Assembly (NCBI GenBank): GCA_002343775.1
Contig: DDSH01000012.1
Coordinates: 305,741 to 369,740, forward strand
Reading direction: 5' to 3'
From: Anaerolineales bacterium UBA2395
GTDB lineage: Bacteria; Chloroflexota; Anaerolineae; Anaerolineales; Villigracilaceae
Length of the DNA stretch: 64,000 nucleotides
In this document: positions 36,808 to 45,008 of the stretch, piece after piece
Layout of the letters: the number at the start of each line of letters is the position of its first letter
Position numbering within the stretch: position 1 is the stretch's first letter
Notes under the pieces: model-generated
Database searches by the model: none
The model's input: the letters and a program-made list of their open reading frames with translations, nothing else
Told to the model about the DNA's origin: nothing
Position numbers and translations under genes: made by a program

Positions 36808-37000
36808 TGCGTCGAATTTCGTGAGATTTCCAAAAGATTTCACCCAGATATTACTGAGAAAAACCTCAAAAATCCCTGTAACCTCTGTTGTGAAAGATTC
36901 TACTAGTCCATGCTTTTGGACACTCTCATCCACGATCCACGGTCTATGGTCCAGTGCCAAAAGGTATAATCTTCCTCTAATTTCACCAAAAGGATAATCT

Positions 37001-38242
37001 GTGACCAACCTTGAATCAGCAGCCCGAAAAATAACCGCCATTTTGTTCGCCCAACAATCCCTCGCTTCGGCGGGGTTTATCGCGGCGGCAACGCTCAATT
37101 CCATCGTCGGCAAGGAGTTGAGTCAAAACCCCAGTTGGGCGGGTGTGCCCACGGCAGTGTATCTGCTGGCAGGGGCGTTCTCTGCGTTTCTGTGGGGCTA
37201 TGTTTTCGATGCGATCGGACGGCGCGGCGGTTTGGTGACCGGACTCATCACCGGCGTGATCGGGTCTTGCGTGACGTTCTATGCGATAGCGATCCATTCG
37301 TTTCCCCTCTTTCTGACCGGGATGGTAATGATGGGCATTGCCAATGCAGCGGTGCAACTCGGTCGCTTTGCGGCGGCGGAGGTGCACAAGCCCGAACATC
37401 GTGGACGCGCCATTTCGAATGTGGTCATCGGCGGGACGGTTGGCTCGGTTATCGGTCCGTTCGTGGCGGGACCTGCGGGCGGCATCGTCGGGGCGTGGGG
37501 CGTGGACGAATTGGCAGGTGCGTATCTCTTCGCAGCGATCCTGTTTGCGATTGGGGCGCTGGTCGTGTTCTTCGGTCTGCGACCCGACCCGCGTGAGATC
37601 GGGGCACAAGTGGCGGAACAATTTCCAGAAACGGTGTCCGCTTCCGGCGAGGTGCGAAGCGTACTTCAAATCCTGCGCCAGCCCGCCGCTCAGGTGGCGG
37701 TCATCAGCATGGTGCTCGGTCAGATGGTGATGGTGCTGGTCATGGTCATTACGTCGCTGTATATGCGCGGGCATGACCATGCTTTGCATAGTATCTCGGC
37801 GGTGATTTCGTCTCATACGTTTGGTATGTATGCGTTTTCGATCATTTCCGGCAGGCTGGCGGACCGTTGGGGACGCGGCGTGGTGATCTTGCTTGGCTCT
37901 GCCACGTTGGTGGTTTCCTGCATCGCCGCGACGATCTCGTCAGATGTGCTGCCGCTGGGCGTGGCGTTGTTCCTGCTTGGCTTGGGTTGGAATTTTTGTT
38001 TTGTGGGTGGTTCGACCCTGCTTGCCGACCAACTCTCGCCGTTGGAGCGCGCGCGTACGCAGGGGTTCAATGACCTGCTGGTGGGGCTTGCTTCTGCGTT
38101 CGGCAGTTTGGAAAGCGGATTTATCTTCGCTTCGCTTGGCTATAACATGATGGCGTATGTCAGCGCGGCGGTGGCGTTGATCCCGCTGGTGGTCGTGATT
38201 GTTTGGATGACGAAACGATCCGCTGCGTTGACCCCGGCGTAG
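37001..38242 (+). CDS. Major facilitator superfamily transporter
   Basis: 413 residues, about 12 membrane helices. Loop 2-3 carries GYVFDAIGRRGG and loop 8-9 carries SGRLADRWGRG, the two MFS half-repeat signatures. The start is GTG at 37001 after AAAAGGA. TATAAT at 36965-36970 may be its -10. The preceding 36808-37000 region contains a degenerate relative of the repeat flanking aroKB. The transported compound cannot be read from the sequence. Confidence 0.87.
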   Translation: MTNLESAARKITAILFAQQSLASAGFIAAATLNSIVGKELSQNPSWAGVPTAVYLLAGAFSAFLWGYVFDAIGRRGGLVTGLITGVIGSCVTFYAIAIHSFPLFLTGMVMMGIANAAVQLGRFAAAEVHKPEHRGRAISNVVIGGTVGSVIGPFVAGPAGGIVGAWGVDELAGAYLFAAILFAIGALVVFFGLRPDPREIGAQVAEQFPETVSASGEVRSVLQILRQPAAQVAVISMVLGQMVMVLVMVITSLYMRGHDHALHSISAVISSHTFGMYAFSIISGRLADRWGRGVVILLGSATLVVSCIAATISSDVLPLGVALFLLGLGWNFCFVGGSTLLADQLSPLERARTQGFNDLLVGLASAFGSLESGFIFASLGYNMMAYVSAAVALIPLVVVIVWMTKRSAALTPA

Positions 38243-38253
38243 GCTTAAAAAGA

Positions 38254-38285
38254 ACAGGTCACGCGAAGGCGTGACCTGTGTGTTT
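38254..38285 (+). terminator. Intrinsic terminator between convergent genes
   Basis: ACAGGTCACGC (38254-38264) pairs with GCGTGACCTGT (38269-38279) around GAAG, followed by GTGTTTTG. An A-rich stretch on the other side means it may also serve the minus-strand zinc-ribbon gene. Confidence 0.85.
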
Positions 38286-38301
38286 TGTGTGGTGCTTCCG
38301 T

Positions 38302-38547
38302 TTACTCACCGGAAGAGGTGCTTTCTGAGGACGAGCTTTTCTTCGCTGAGGAAGAGTCTCCCGAAGGCGATTTGTGGTCAGTGGCATAGAACCCCGACCC
38401 CTTGAAGATGACCTTGGTGGGGGTGATGACCTTCTTCAACGCCTTCTTGCGGCACTCCGGGCAGGTTTTCAACGGGGAGTCAGTGAAGGATTGCTGGCGT
38501 TCGAATTGAATTCCACAATTTTCGCAACGGTAGGTATAGACGGGCAT
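38302..38547 (-). CDS. FmdB-family zinc ribbon protein
   Basis: 81 residues from the ATG at 38547, which has AAGGAG correctly spaced upstream; an 8-codon extension lacks a site. The protein begins MPVYTYRCENCGIQFE, the FmdB signature, with a second pair in CPEC making a four-Cys zinc ribbon. The C-terminal 25 residues are Ser-rich and disordered. FmdB-type proteins are putative regulators of unclear mechanism. Confidence 0.93.
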   Translation of the reverse strand: MPVYTYRCENCGIQFERQQSFTDSPLKTCPECRKKALKKVITPTKVIFKGSGFYATDHKSPSGDSSSAKKSSSSESTSSGE

Positions 38548-38595
38548 ACGTTCTTCTCCTTGCTCTTGCATGACTTTCTTTAATACGACTGCGGC

Positions 38596-38624
38596 ATTAT
38601 AGCCTTCTTACGATGGTGTGACAA
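38596..38624 (-). promoter_or_regulatory. Promoter of the FmdB-type gene
   Basis: On the minus strand TTGTCA (38624-38619) and TATAAT (38601-38596) are 17 bp apart. Confidence 0.7.
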
Positions 38625-38640
38625 GCCTCAAGAGGCGGCA

Positions 38641-38649
38641 TGTTATAAT
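38641..38649 (+). promoter_or_regulatory. Extended -10 of the SelW-like gene
   Basis: TGT-TATAAT at 38641-38649. A GTGACA element at 38618-38623 could be a -35 with a long spacer. It would give a leader of about 95 nt before the ATG at 38752. Confidence 0.5.
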
Positions 38650-38751
38650 TTTCTAACAAAATTGCAGACCTGAAACCTCTCATTTAGATGCCTCTTCATG
38701 CAAAAAGTGACACGAAAAAGGCGGGGGGTGGTCGGGTCTTTTCGGAGAATT

Positions 38752-38991
38752 ATGCTAACGATCGAGATCGTCTACTGTGCGGTTTGACATTACACCAACC
38801 GGGCCGTGAGCCTGGCAGACGAGTTGCTGAAAAACTACGAGCACGTCATTGAATCGGTGGCGCTCGTTCCCTCAGACGGAGGCAAGTTCGAGGTCAGTGT
38901 GAACGGGGATTTGGTCTACTCCAAATTGCAGACCAAACGTCATGCCGAAGCGGGTGAAATTCTCAATCTTGTTTCGAAGATAGTTGACTAA
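38752..38991 (+). CDS. SelW/Rdx-family selenoprotein (in-frame UGA at codon 12)
   Basis: 79 residues if the TGA at 38785-38787 is read as selenocysteine. The N-terminus reads MLTIEIVYCAVU, giving the redox motif CxxU at the place where SelW/SelT/SelH (Rdx) proteins have CxxU or CxxC in a thioredoxin-like fold. Downstream of the UGA the frame stays open and keeps the family pattern (RAVSLADELL, FEVSVNGDLVYSK, RHAEAGEI). CGGAG lies 4 nt before the ATG. A conventional call would start at GTG 38806 and lose the active site. A small hairpin with a G-containing loop lies just after the UGA, as bacterial SECIS elements do. The role is probably thiol redox. Confidence 0.85.
38796..38818 (+). promoter_or_regulatory. 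Candidate bacterial SECIS hairpin
   Basis: CCGGGC (38799-38804) pairs with GCCTGG (38810-38815) around the loop CGTGA. The loop begins 17 nt after the UGA and has G in its second position, matching the spacing and loop rule described for bacterial SECIS elements. It lies within the coding sequence, as expected in bacteria. Confidence 0.65.
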
Positions 38992-39036
38992 AACCCAGTA
39001 GGGGCGATCCGTCTCTACGATTCAAAGAGGAAAACG

Positions 39037-40023
39037 ATGGCAAAAAAAGGACGAGTATTTTCGGGCGCACGCCCCACGGGACGCCAGCACTTGGGAAATT
39101 ACCTTGGTGCGATCAAGAACTACGTCGCGCTTCAAGACTCCTACGACAGTGTGTACTGCATCGTGGATGTCCACGCGCTGACGACGGTGGAGACGACCGA
39201 AAACCTGAAGCAAAACACCTTTGAGATGGCGCTCGACTGGCTCGCTGCCGGTATTCGCCCTGAGGAGTCGATCCTGTTCGTGCAGTCGCACGTGCCCGAG
39301 GTGATGGAACTGCACACCTACCTTTCGATGGTCACGCCGTTCGGCAAATTGACCGACCTGCCGACCTTCAAAGAGAAGGTTCGTCAGCAGCCGGAGAATG
39401 TCAATTATGGCTTGCTCGGTTATCCCGTGCTGATGACCGCCGACATCGTGCTCTACAAAACGGATATCGTTCCCGTCGGCATCGACCAGGCGCCGCACAT
39501 CGAGTTTGCGCGTGAGACGGTGCGTTCGTTCAACTATCGCTTCAGCACCAAGGTGTTGATCGAGCCGCAGGTCAAGCACACGGAAGTCTTGAAGGTCGTC
39601 GGCATCGACGGCAAAGACAAGATGAGCAAGAGTTTGAACAACCATATCGAACTCGCCTCCACCGCCGAAGAGACCACCAAACGCGTGCGTGAAATGGTCA
39701 CCGACCCGGCACGTCAGCGCAAGACCGACCCCGGCAACCCGGATGTCTGCAATGTGTTTACCATGCACAAGATCTTCTCTCCACAAGAAGAAGTGGACAT
39801 GATCAACGTCGAGTGTCGCCGTGCGGGCATCGGTTGCGTGGACTGCAAATTACGTTTTGCGAACAACCTCAACAAAGACCTTGAGCCTTTCCGCGCCAAG
39901 CGCGCCGAATTGGAGGCGAAGCCGTCTTATGTTCAGGATGTGCTCAATGACGGCGGCAAGCGTGCCCGCGCAATTGCCCAGCAGACGATCACTGAGGTCC
40001 GCGAGGCGATGCAGTTGCCGTAG
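39037..40023 (+). CDS. trpS: Tryptophan-tRNA ligase
   Basis: 328 residues, a normal class I TrpRS. The HIGH-like motif appears in SGARPTGRQHLGNYLG, the KMSKS loop is KDKMSKSLNNH, and VDVHALTT and PVGIDQAPHIE line the substrate pocket. It charges tRNA-Trp with tryptophan. Ribosome site AGAGGAAAA. dtd follows after 3 bp, so two genes of aminoacyl-tRNA quality and supply are coupled. Confidence 0.96.
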   Translation: MAKKGRVFSGARPTGRQHLGNYLGAIKNYVALQDSYDSVYCIVDVHALTTVETTENLKQNTFEMALDWLAAGIRPEESILFVQSHVPEVMELHTYLSMVTPFGKLTDLPTFKEKVRQQPENVNYGLLGYPVLMTADIVLYKTDIVPVGIDQAPHIEFARETVRSFNYRFSTKVLIEPQVKHTEVLKVVGIDGKDKMSKSLNNHIELASTAEETTKRVREMVTDPARQRKTDPGNPDVCNVFTMHKIFSPQEEVDMINVECRRAGIGCVDCKLRFANNLNKDLEPFRAKRAELEAKPSYVQDVLNDGGKRARAIAQQTITEVREAMQLP

Positions 40024-40026
40024 ACT

Positions 40027-40464
40027 ATGCGTGTCTTGATCCAACGCGTTTCTCGCGCCAGCGTTACCGTAAACGAGCAGACCATTTCCAGCATCGGAAA
40101 AGGTCTGTTGATTTTATTGGGCATCGGTCATGGCGATGGGGAGGAGCATGCAAAGTTCCTCGCTGAGAAAGCTGCCAACTTACGCATCTTCGAAGATGAG
40201 CAGGGCAAGACGAATCTATCTGTGTTGGATGTGAAAGGGGAGGCGATTGTCGTTTCGCAGTTCACGCTTTACGCTGATTCCCGCAAAGGGCGTCGTCCCT
40301 CGTTTATCGATGCGGCGCTGCCGGAGGTTGCCGAGCCGCTGGTGAATCGATTTGTCGGGTTGTTGAATGCTCATGGTGTGCCAACTCAAACGGGTCGTTT
40401 TGGTGCGCACATGGAAGTGGAAATCCATAACGATGGACCCGTCACGATCTGGTTGGAAAAATGA
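40027..40464 (+). CDS. dtd: D-aminoacyl-tRNA deacylase
   Basis: 145 residues, the DTD length. It hydrolyses D-amino acids wrongly attached to tRNA. Motifs are MRVLIQRVSRASV at the start, SQFTLYADSRKGRRPSF in the active site and the Gly-cis-Pro segment NDGPVTIWLE at the C-terminus. It is translationally coupled to the next gene by a 4-nt overlap (ATGA). Confidence 0.96.
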   Translation: MRVLIQRVSRASVTVNEQTISSIGKGLLILLGIGHGDGEEHAKFLAEKAANLRIFEDEQGKTNLSVLDVKGEAIVVSQFTLYADSRKGRRPSFIDAALPEVAEPLVNRFVGLLNAHGVPTQTGRFGAHMEVEIHNDGPVTIWLEK

Positions 40465-40946
40465 AGCGACCAAATCTGATCCAACGCCTCATTCATCGTT
40501 TTATCATGCTCAAACCGGTCACTGCGTTCTTTGCCACGCGGACGCATCTCATCGATCATTTTGTTCTGCGGTTGACCAAGGGGAAACACAGCCTTTCGGA
40601 GATCCTTGGATGGAACATCATTCAGGTCGTCACCACCGGCGCGAAGACCGGGGAGAAGCACCTGTCCATTCTCATTGGTGTGATGGATGGCGAGAAGATC
40701 GCGCTCATCGGCTCGAACTTCGGGCGTCGGCACAACCCAGGCTGGTATTACAACCTCAAGAAACATCCGAATTGTGAAGTTCAACTCAACGGTGCAACCC
40801 GTACCTATCTCGCACGTGAGACCGAAGGGGAGGAGCGCGAAACCTATTGGAGCAAGGCGGTTTCCCTCTATGCCGGCTACGAAAAGTACAAGGAACGCGC
40901 CGCGCACCGCCGCATTCCGGTCGTTCTGCTGGAGCCATTAAAATAA
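40461..40946 (+). CDS. Deazaflavin (F420)-dependent nitroreductase-family oxidoreductase
   Basis: 161 residues. The core VTTGAKTGEKHLS, ALIGSNFGRRHNPGWYYNLKKHP and Glu-rich C-terminus fit the Ddn/DUF385 split beta-barrel family, whose members use cofactor F420 for hydride transfer. Substrates range from quinones to nitro compounds. Its presence suggests the host makes F420, which cannot be verified in this window. The start overlaps the dtd stop. Confidence 0.85.
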   Translation: MKRPNLIQRLIHRFIMLKPVTAFFATRTHLIDHFVLRLTKGKHSLSEILGWNIIQVVTTGAKTGEKHLSILIGVMDGEKIALIGSNFGRRHNPGWYYNLKKHPNCEVQLNGATRTYLARETEGEERETYWSKAVSLYAGYEKYKERAAHRRIPVVLLEPLK

Positions 40947-40975
40947 TTGCCAAGATTTGAATTTAATGATAAATT
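40947..40975 (+). promoter_or_regulatory. Putative promoter of the cold-shock gene
   Basis: TTGCCA (40947-40952), 17-bp spacer, TAAATT (40970-40975). Transcription from here would give a leader of roughly 130 nt before the cold-shock start codon. Confidence 0.4.
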
Positions 40976-41021
40976 AAGCCTGAAGGATGCAAGAGGTTTT
41001 CGTTGCGGAAGGAAGAAGACG

Positions 41022-41056
41022 ACGGCTCAAAGCAAGACCTTGAGCCGTATTTTTTT
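41022..41056 (+). terminator. Hairpin plus T-run upstream of the cold-shock gene
   Basis: ACGGCTCAA (41022-41030) pairs with TTGAGCCGT (41040-41048), then AT and seven T. It either ends the trpS-dtd transcript or acts as an attenuator in the cold-shock leader. Confidence 0.8.
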
Positions 41057-41115
41057 ACCACCCGATGAATACAACTGCGTCACCCGAATTTTTTTCTTTT
41101 GCTCAGGAGGCAAAT

Positions 41116-41325
41116 ATGGCTGAACGTATCATCGGCACGGTTAAGTGGTTCAATGGGACCAAGGGGTATGGTTTCATCGAGCGTGAAGGCGGTCCCGACG
41201 TCTTCGTCCACTTTTCCGCCATTCGCGGTGAAGGCTTCAAAAACCTTCAAGAGGGTCAAAAGGTGGAATTCACCATCGAAAAAGGACCCAAAGGTTTGCA
41301 AGCCGCGGATGTTGTGGTTCTCTAA
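41116..41325 (+). CDS. csp: Cold-shock domain protein
   Basis: 69 residues from the ATG at 41116, which has AGGAGG six nt upstream; a 17-codon extension to 41065 has no site and no family match. It is a single OB-fold cold-shock domain with RNP1 as KGYGFIE and RNP2 as DVFVHFSAI, binding single-stranded RNA and DNA and acting as an RNA chaperone. The upstream region holds a hairpin and T-run that could regulate it. A terminator follows at once. Confidence 0.96.
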   Translation: MAERIIGTVKWFNGTKGYGFIEREGGPDVFVHFSAIRGEGFKNLQEGQKVEFTIEKGPKGLQAADVVVL

Positions 41326-41358
41326 TTCGCAAGTAAGTAATTAATTGAACCGAATGAA

Positions 41359-41389
41359 AGAGCCTCGTCGTGAGACGGGGCTCTTTTTT
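41359..41389 (+). terminator. Intrinsic terminator after the cold-shock gene
   Basis: AGAGCCTCGTC (41359-41369) pairs with GACGGGGCTCT (41374-41384; one G-T pair), loop GTGA, then six T. Confidence 0.92.
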
Positions 41390-41477
41390 GTCCATTTCCT
41401 GACAAAACTGTAAAGGACCGGGAGGACAGGAGCGGGTACACTTTGTAAAATACATCACAAATCATGGAGAGCGGGAC

Positions 41478-44400
41478 ATGCAAAAGAAACCATCCGCATT
41501 TGTTTACCGAACTAGTTTGTTTGAACCGACGCGCGTTTTCATTGCGTTGTTGATAGTGGCATTTCTTTGGGTTTTTCCCCTTCTGACATTACCGGAAGAG
41601 CAGAGGGATCGAACCGCGTACGCGAGCGAATCGCGCAGCTCGTGCCCGAATTCATGCCAGATCCCAGTATGTAAGAAATGGGTTCCGCCTGGGGGAAGCT
41701 GCCAACCTGAAAATGATTGGGATATCGGCTGTTGCACAATATGGGGAACCGCATGTGACCCGGCGTGCGAAGAAGAGGAAGACCCCGGCGGAGGCAATCA
41801 ACCTCCAGGCATCTCCCACGTTCTCAATTGCTCGAAGGTTGGAAACAACGGCTGGTGCATTGCAGCGCTCACGCTCGACCTGAGCGCCTCGGACCCGCAA
41901 GGGGCAAACGTCATTATCAGCGGCGATGTGAATGGAAATGCCTTCGCCTGCCCCAGCGGACAAACCACCTGTTCCATTCCGCTCCCCGAAGGATCGGGCA
42001 CAGCCAACTATAAAGTGGATTCCGCAACGGGATTATCTGCCAGCGGCTCCACGACCTATCAACTGGATGTCACCACGCCGGAAATCAACGGAAACATAAA
42101 CGGTTCAAGCGGGACCAATGGCTGGTACATCACCCAGGCTTTCGTCACCGCCTCCGCCTCAGACTCACGATCAGGGCTTGCCTCCCTCGAAATGAACGTG
42201 GACAACACAGGCTACACCCCCTACGAAGACACGACTTTCAGCGATGGCATTCACACCATTCAATACCGCGCTACCGATAACGCAGGCAATGTCACTGAAA
42301 CCGCCCTGCAAGAAATCAAAGTGGATACGACTGTACCGACGCTCAATGTTTCAATGACCGGCGCAACGGGCAATCACGGGTGGTATATTTCGGATGTGAC
42401 CATGACCCCAACTGCCAGCGACCCTTCGACAGGCTCAGGACTTGCTTCGGTCGAAATGACCGCAGACGGCGGACCGTGGACCGTAGTGACTGGCGCAGTG
42501 ACCCTTACCGACGGTATTCACACGGTGCAATTCCGCGCTACCGATCATGCGGGCAACGTCTCACAAACTGCTGTGCAGCAGATCAAAGTGGATGCCACCA
42601 CCCCCAGCTTAAGCCTGAACATCAGCGGCACCCGCGGGCAGAACGACTGGTACACATCCGCGACATCGGTAACGCCGAATGCCTCAGACACAGGATCAGG
42701 CATAAACACGATCGAAGCGAAGATCAATGGCGGCGCATGGGTTTCAGTGACCAGTACCCAGTCATCCGTGTTCAGTGACGGCATCCATAGCTATCAATAC
42801 CGAGTGACCGACCATGCAGGCAATGTGACCGAAACGCCAGCCCTGCCGATCATGGTGGACACCGTCCCGCCTGCGATTGCGATGGATAATGACCCGTTAA
42901 GTTTAGGCGACACCCTGCACTACGACCTCGAAGACACGATGAGTGGTTTATGGATCAACCGTACAGTGATCGAAGATGAGGACGAGAAATACAAGAAGAT
43001 TGTCTGGCTGGAAGAGTTGACGGGCAATAAGTCCAACGACAATGAGATCCGTTGGGATGGGGTCTTTGCCGATGGCACGAAAGCTGCGCCGGGGCAATAC
43101 TTCATCACCTTGAAGATCAGCGACCAGGCGGGCAACGAAACGATGCGGACGGTGATGGTGGAGGTGACCGCTTTCAATTCCCTGCTGCCGATCCCTGTCT
43201 TCACGCCGCCTGCGTCTGAGAAGACATCCGAGGTCTCCGAGACCTCGGATGTCTCACCTGCGCCAATCACCTTTGGCGGAACGGAGAACGGCAGTGCCGG
43301 GAACGAAACGACAACCACCACCAGCGGCGAGACGGTCTTTACTGGAATGAAACTCCAAGCTGGAGAAACGAGTTCGTTTAGCAGTGGTAACCAAACCACA
43401 ACGCCTGCAACTACCACCACTTCGAACATCCTGTGGGGAGCGGCAGCCGCGGCAATGCTGGGCGCGAAGCTGGCAGACTGGCAGAAGAAGAAAGAGGAAG
43501 AGGCTGCGGCGCGAAAGGCGTATTGGGTCGAGAAGAACGCGAAGAAGAAAGCCGAACGGGCGCGGATCGATTATTTGAACACCGCCTATCAAGCCAAATT
43601 GGATCGGGAGGCAGCGCAACGGGAGCAAACGTCACGAAAAGTGCAGCAAGAGGCAAAGATTGACGAAATGATCCAGATGGACATGACGGAAGATGAAAAA
43701 CTGACAGAGTACAAGCAAAGCGAATCCTACCTTGCGCGGCAGGAGAGGTATGCTGAATACTATGCCCAAAAAGAACAGGAGAGACTGAATGCTGTCAGTG
43801 CGGCGAGATGGGCGGGGGTGGCGTCCGTGGCGCAGGGGAAGCAGGAGGAAGAGAAGAAAAGCGGAAACTGGCTGTCCAACCTGTGGGATGCGGGCATGTC
43901 CGCTGTGGGAAGCATCCTGTCCCCGAAGAATGCGGGTGGTGGAGGGTTGTTGTCGGTTCGGGACGATGATCCGCCTAATCCCATTAAACAGTGGTGGGAT
44001 GAAAGTGTTATCCCGACATGGAATAAATATGTTGCAGAACCAATCAAGAGGCTTCTAGGCTTGGATCAGACAGAATCTGTGCCAACATCCACACCTGCCG
44101 TATTGCCAATGCAGACCAAATTCCCTGCAATTGTCTTAACTCCGACAATTTCAGTTTCGCCTACCGTCACGCCGACACCAACACAATCCAAGATTTATAA
44201 TATCAATGGACCGATGACTTTGGACCAGGTTCCCTCTGAGTTTATTTGCACACTACCAGAGTGGAAAGTTATCAACGGTCAAAATTTGCGTAACGTTTAT
44301 TATGATCGCTGCAAAATTGGCGAAGAATTGATGGTCGAGTTGCTTACAAATCCGAATGGGTGGTGGTGGCAGGATGGAAGTACCGAATATTTTGATTGGA

Positions 44401-45008
44401 ACAAAAATATTTTGGTGGTAACCTCATGGGAGGGAGTGAAAACAAATGAGGATTTTTGGAGGTTGGCTTTGGCGTATGGGTTAGACACAGAGGGGACAAC
44501 CTTAAGAAGAGATAATATTAATGGTTATGGGCCATTAATTGAAGAAGCGATACTAAACAAATTTTGGCACTTTGATCTTGGCGTCAGGGCACAATATGGA
44601 AAGCCAGACGCGAGTAGTGGAATATACGACCCCAATGATTCCTCCCCTCTTGGAACAAATGGACGTTTAGTCGCATTAGGGTCTTTACAGTCTTTAGAAA
44701 TGCGAAACAACGTTTTACAGCCTCCCATGGACGGTAGTGGTAGTTCCACTTATATGTGGGATGATTCATGGAATAGGTATGCCAACCTTTTTGAAAATGA
44801 GTCTGAATCTGGTTGGCAGCCACTTCCAAATGCACCATATGAAGTTGGTAATATAGATTCAGATCATTTCTACTATAAAATTAAGAATGTTGAAGATGGA
44901 CCAGGGAAATTTGAAGTGTTATATAGGTCTTCTCCAAACGCGGTATCACTTCGCGCTATTGTCTTAACATTTGAACAGTTTGCTGTTTATTCTCAATATC
45001 CCAAATAA
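41478..45008 (+). CDS. Large surface protein with OmpL47/Ig-like repeats and an AT-rich C-terminal domain
   Basis: 1176 residues. An N-terminal hydrophobic segment (about 18-36) serves as signal or anchor. Next comes a Cys-rich stretch (SCPNSCQIPVCKKW, DIGCC, ACDPAC), then four repeats of about 90 residues, each with GxNxWY and DGIHTxQYRATDxAGNV, as in OmpL47-type beta domains. A FlgD-like Ig unit (PGQYFITLKISDQAG), a possible membrane helix near 655 (LWGAAAAAMLGAKLADW) and a charged coiled coil to about 770 follow. After a Thr/Pro/Ser-rich linker (about 865-905) the last 270 residues form a distinct domain with GWWWQDGS. This end is much more AT-rich than the rest, from about 44040. Function unknown. 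Confidence 0.8.
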   Translation: MQKKPSAFVYRTSLFEPTRVFIALLIVAFLWVFPLLTLPEEQRDRTAYASESRSSCPNSCQIPVCKKWVPPGGSCQPENDWDIGCCTIWGTACDPACEEEEDPGGGNQPPGISHVLNCSKVGNNGWCIAALTLDLSASDPQGANVIISGDVNGNAFACPSGQTTCSIPLPEGSGTANYKVDSATGLSASGSTTYQLDVTTPEINGNINGSSGTNGWYITQAFVTASASDSRSGLASLEMNVDNTGYTPYEDTTFSDGIHTIQYRATDNAGNVTETALQEIKVDTTVPTLNVSMTGATGNHGWYISDVTMTPTASDPSTGSGLASVEMTADGGPWTVVTGAVTLTDGIHTVQFRATDHAGNVSQTAVQQIKVDATTPSLSLNISGTRGQNDWYTSATSVTPNASDTGSGINTIEAKINGGAWVSVTSTQSSVFSDGIHSYQYRVTDHAGNVTETPALPIMVDTVPPAIAMDNDPLSLGDTLHYDLEDTMSGLWINRTVIEDEDEKYKKIVWLEELTGNKSNDNEIRWDGVFADGTKAAPGQYFITLKISDQAGNETMRTVMVEVTAFNSLLPIPVFTPPASEKTSEVSETSDVSPAPITFGGTENGSAGNETTTTTSGETVFTGMKLQAGETSSFSSGNQTTTPATTTTSNILWGAAAAAMLGAKLADWQKKKEEEAAARKAYWVEKNAKKKAERARIDYLNTAYQAKLDREAAQREQTSRKVQQEAKIDEMIQMDMTEDEKLTEYKQSESYLARQERYAEYYAQKEQERLNAVSAARWAGVASVAQGKQEEEKKSGNWLSNLWDAGMSAVGSILSPKNAGGGGLLSVRDDDPPNPIKQWWDESVIPTWNKYVAEPIKRLLGLDQTESVPTSTPAVLPMQTKFPAIVLTPTISVSPTVTPTPTQSKIYNINGPMTLDQVPSEFICTLPEWKVINGQNLRNVYYDRCKIGEELMVELLTNPNGWWWQDGSTEYFDWNKNILVVTSWEGVKTNEDFWRLALAYGLDTEGTTLRRDNINGYGPLIEEAILNKFWHFDLGVRAQYGKPDASSGIYDPNDSSPLGTNGRLVALGSLQSLEMRNNVLQPPMDGSGSSTYMWDDSWNRYANLFENESESGWQPLPNAPYEVGNIDSDHFYYKIKNVEDGPGKFEVLYRSSPNAVSLRAIVLTFEQFAVYSQYPK
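41839..42870 (+). repeat. Four OmpL47/Ig-like domain repeats
   Basis: The repeats begin at GNNGWC, GTNGWY, GNHGWY and GQNDWY and end in DHAGNV or DNAGNV phrases. They are divergent at DNA level, so old, but phrases such as ATTCACAC and GCTACCGAT recur. Confidence 0.8.

Noticed and set aside
36922..36970. A full promoter for the MFS gene at 37001
   Set aside because: TATAAT at 36965-36970 is good but no -35 is found at proper spacing, so only the -10 is mentioned.
38806..38991. A 61-residue protein starting at GTG 38806
   Set aside because: It lacks the redox motif of its own family. The frame extends upstream through one UGA to an ATG with a ribosome site, so the selenoprotein reading explains more.
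41839..42870. Repeats in the surface protein as a CRISPR or satellite array
   Set aside because: They are protein domain repeats of about 90 residues in one continuous frame and diverge at DNA level.
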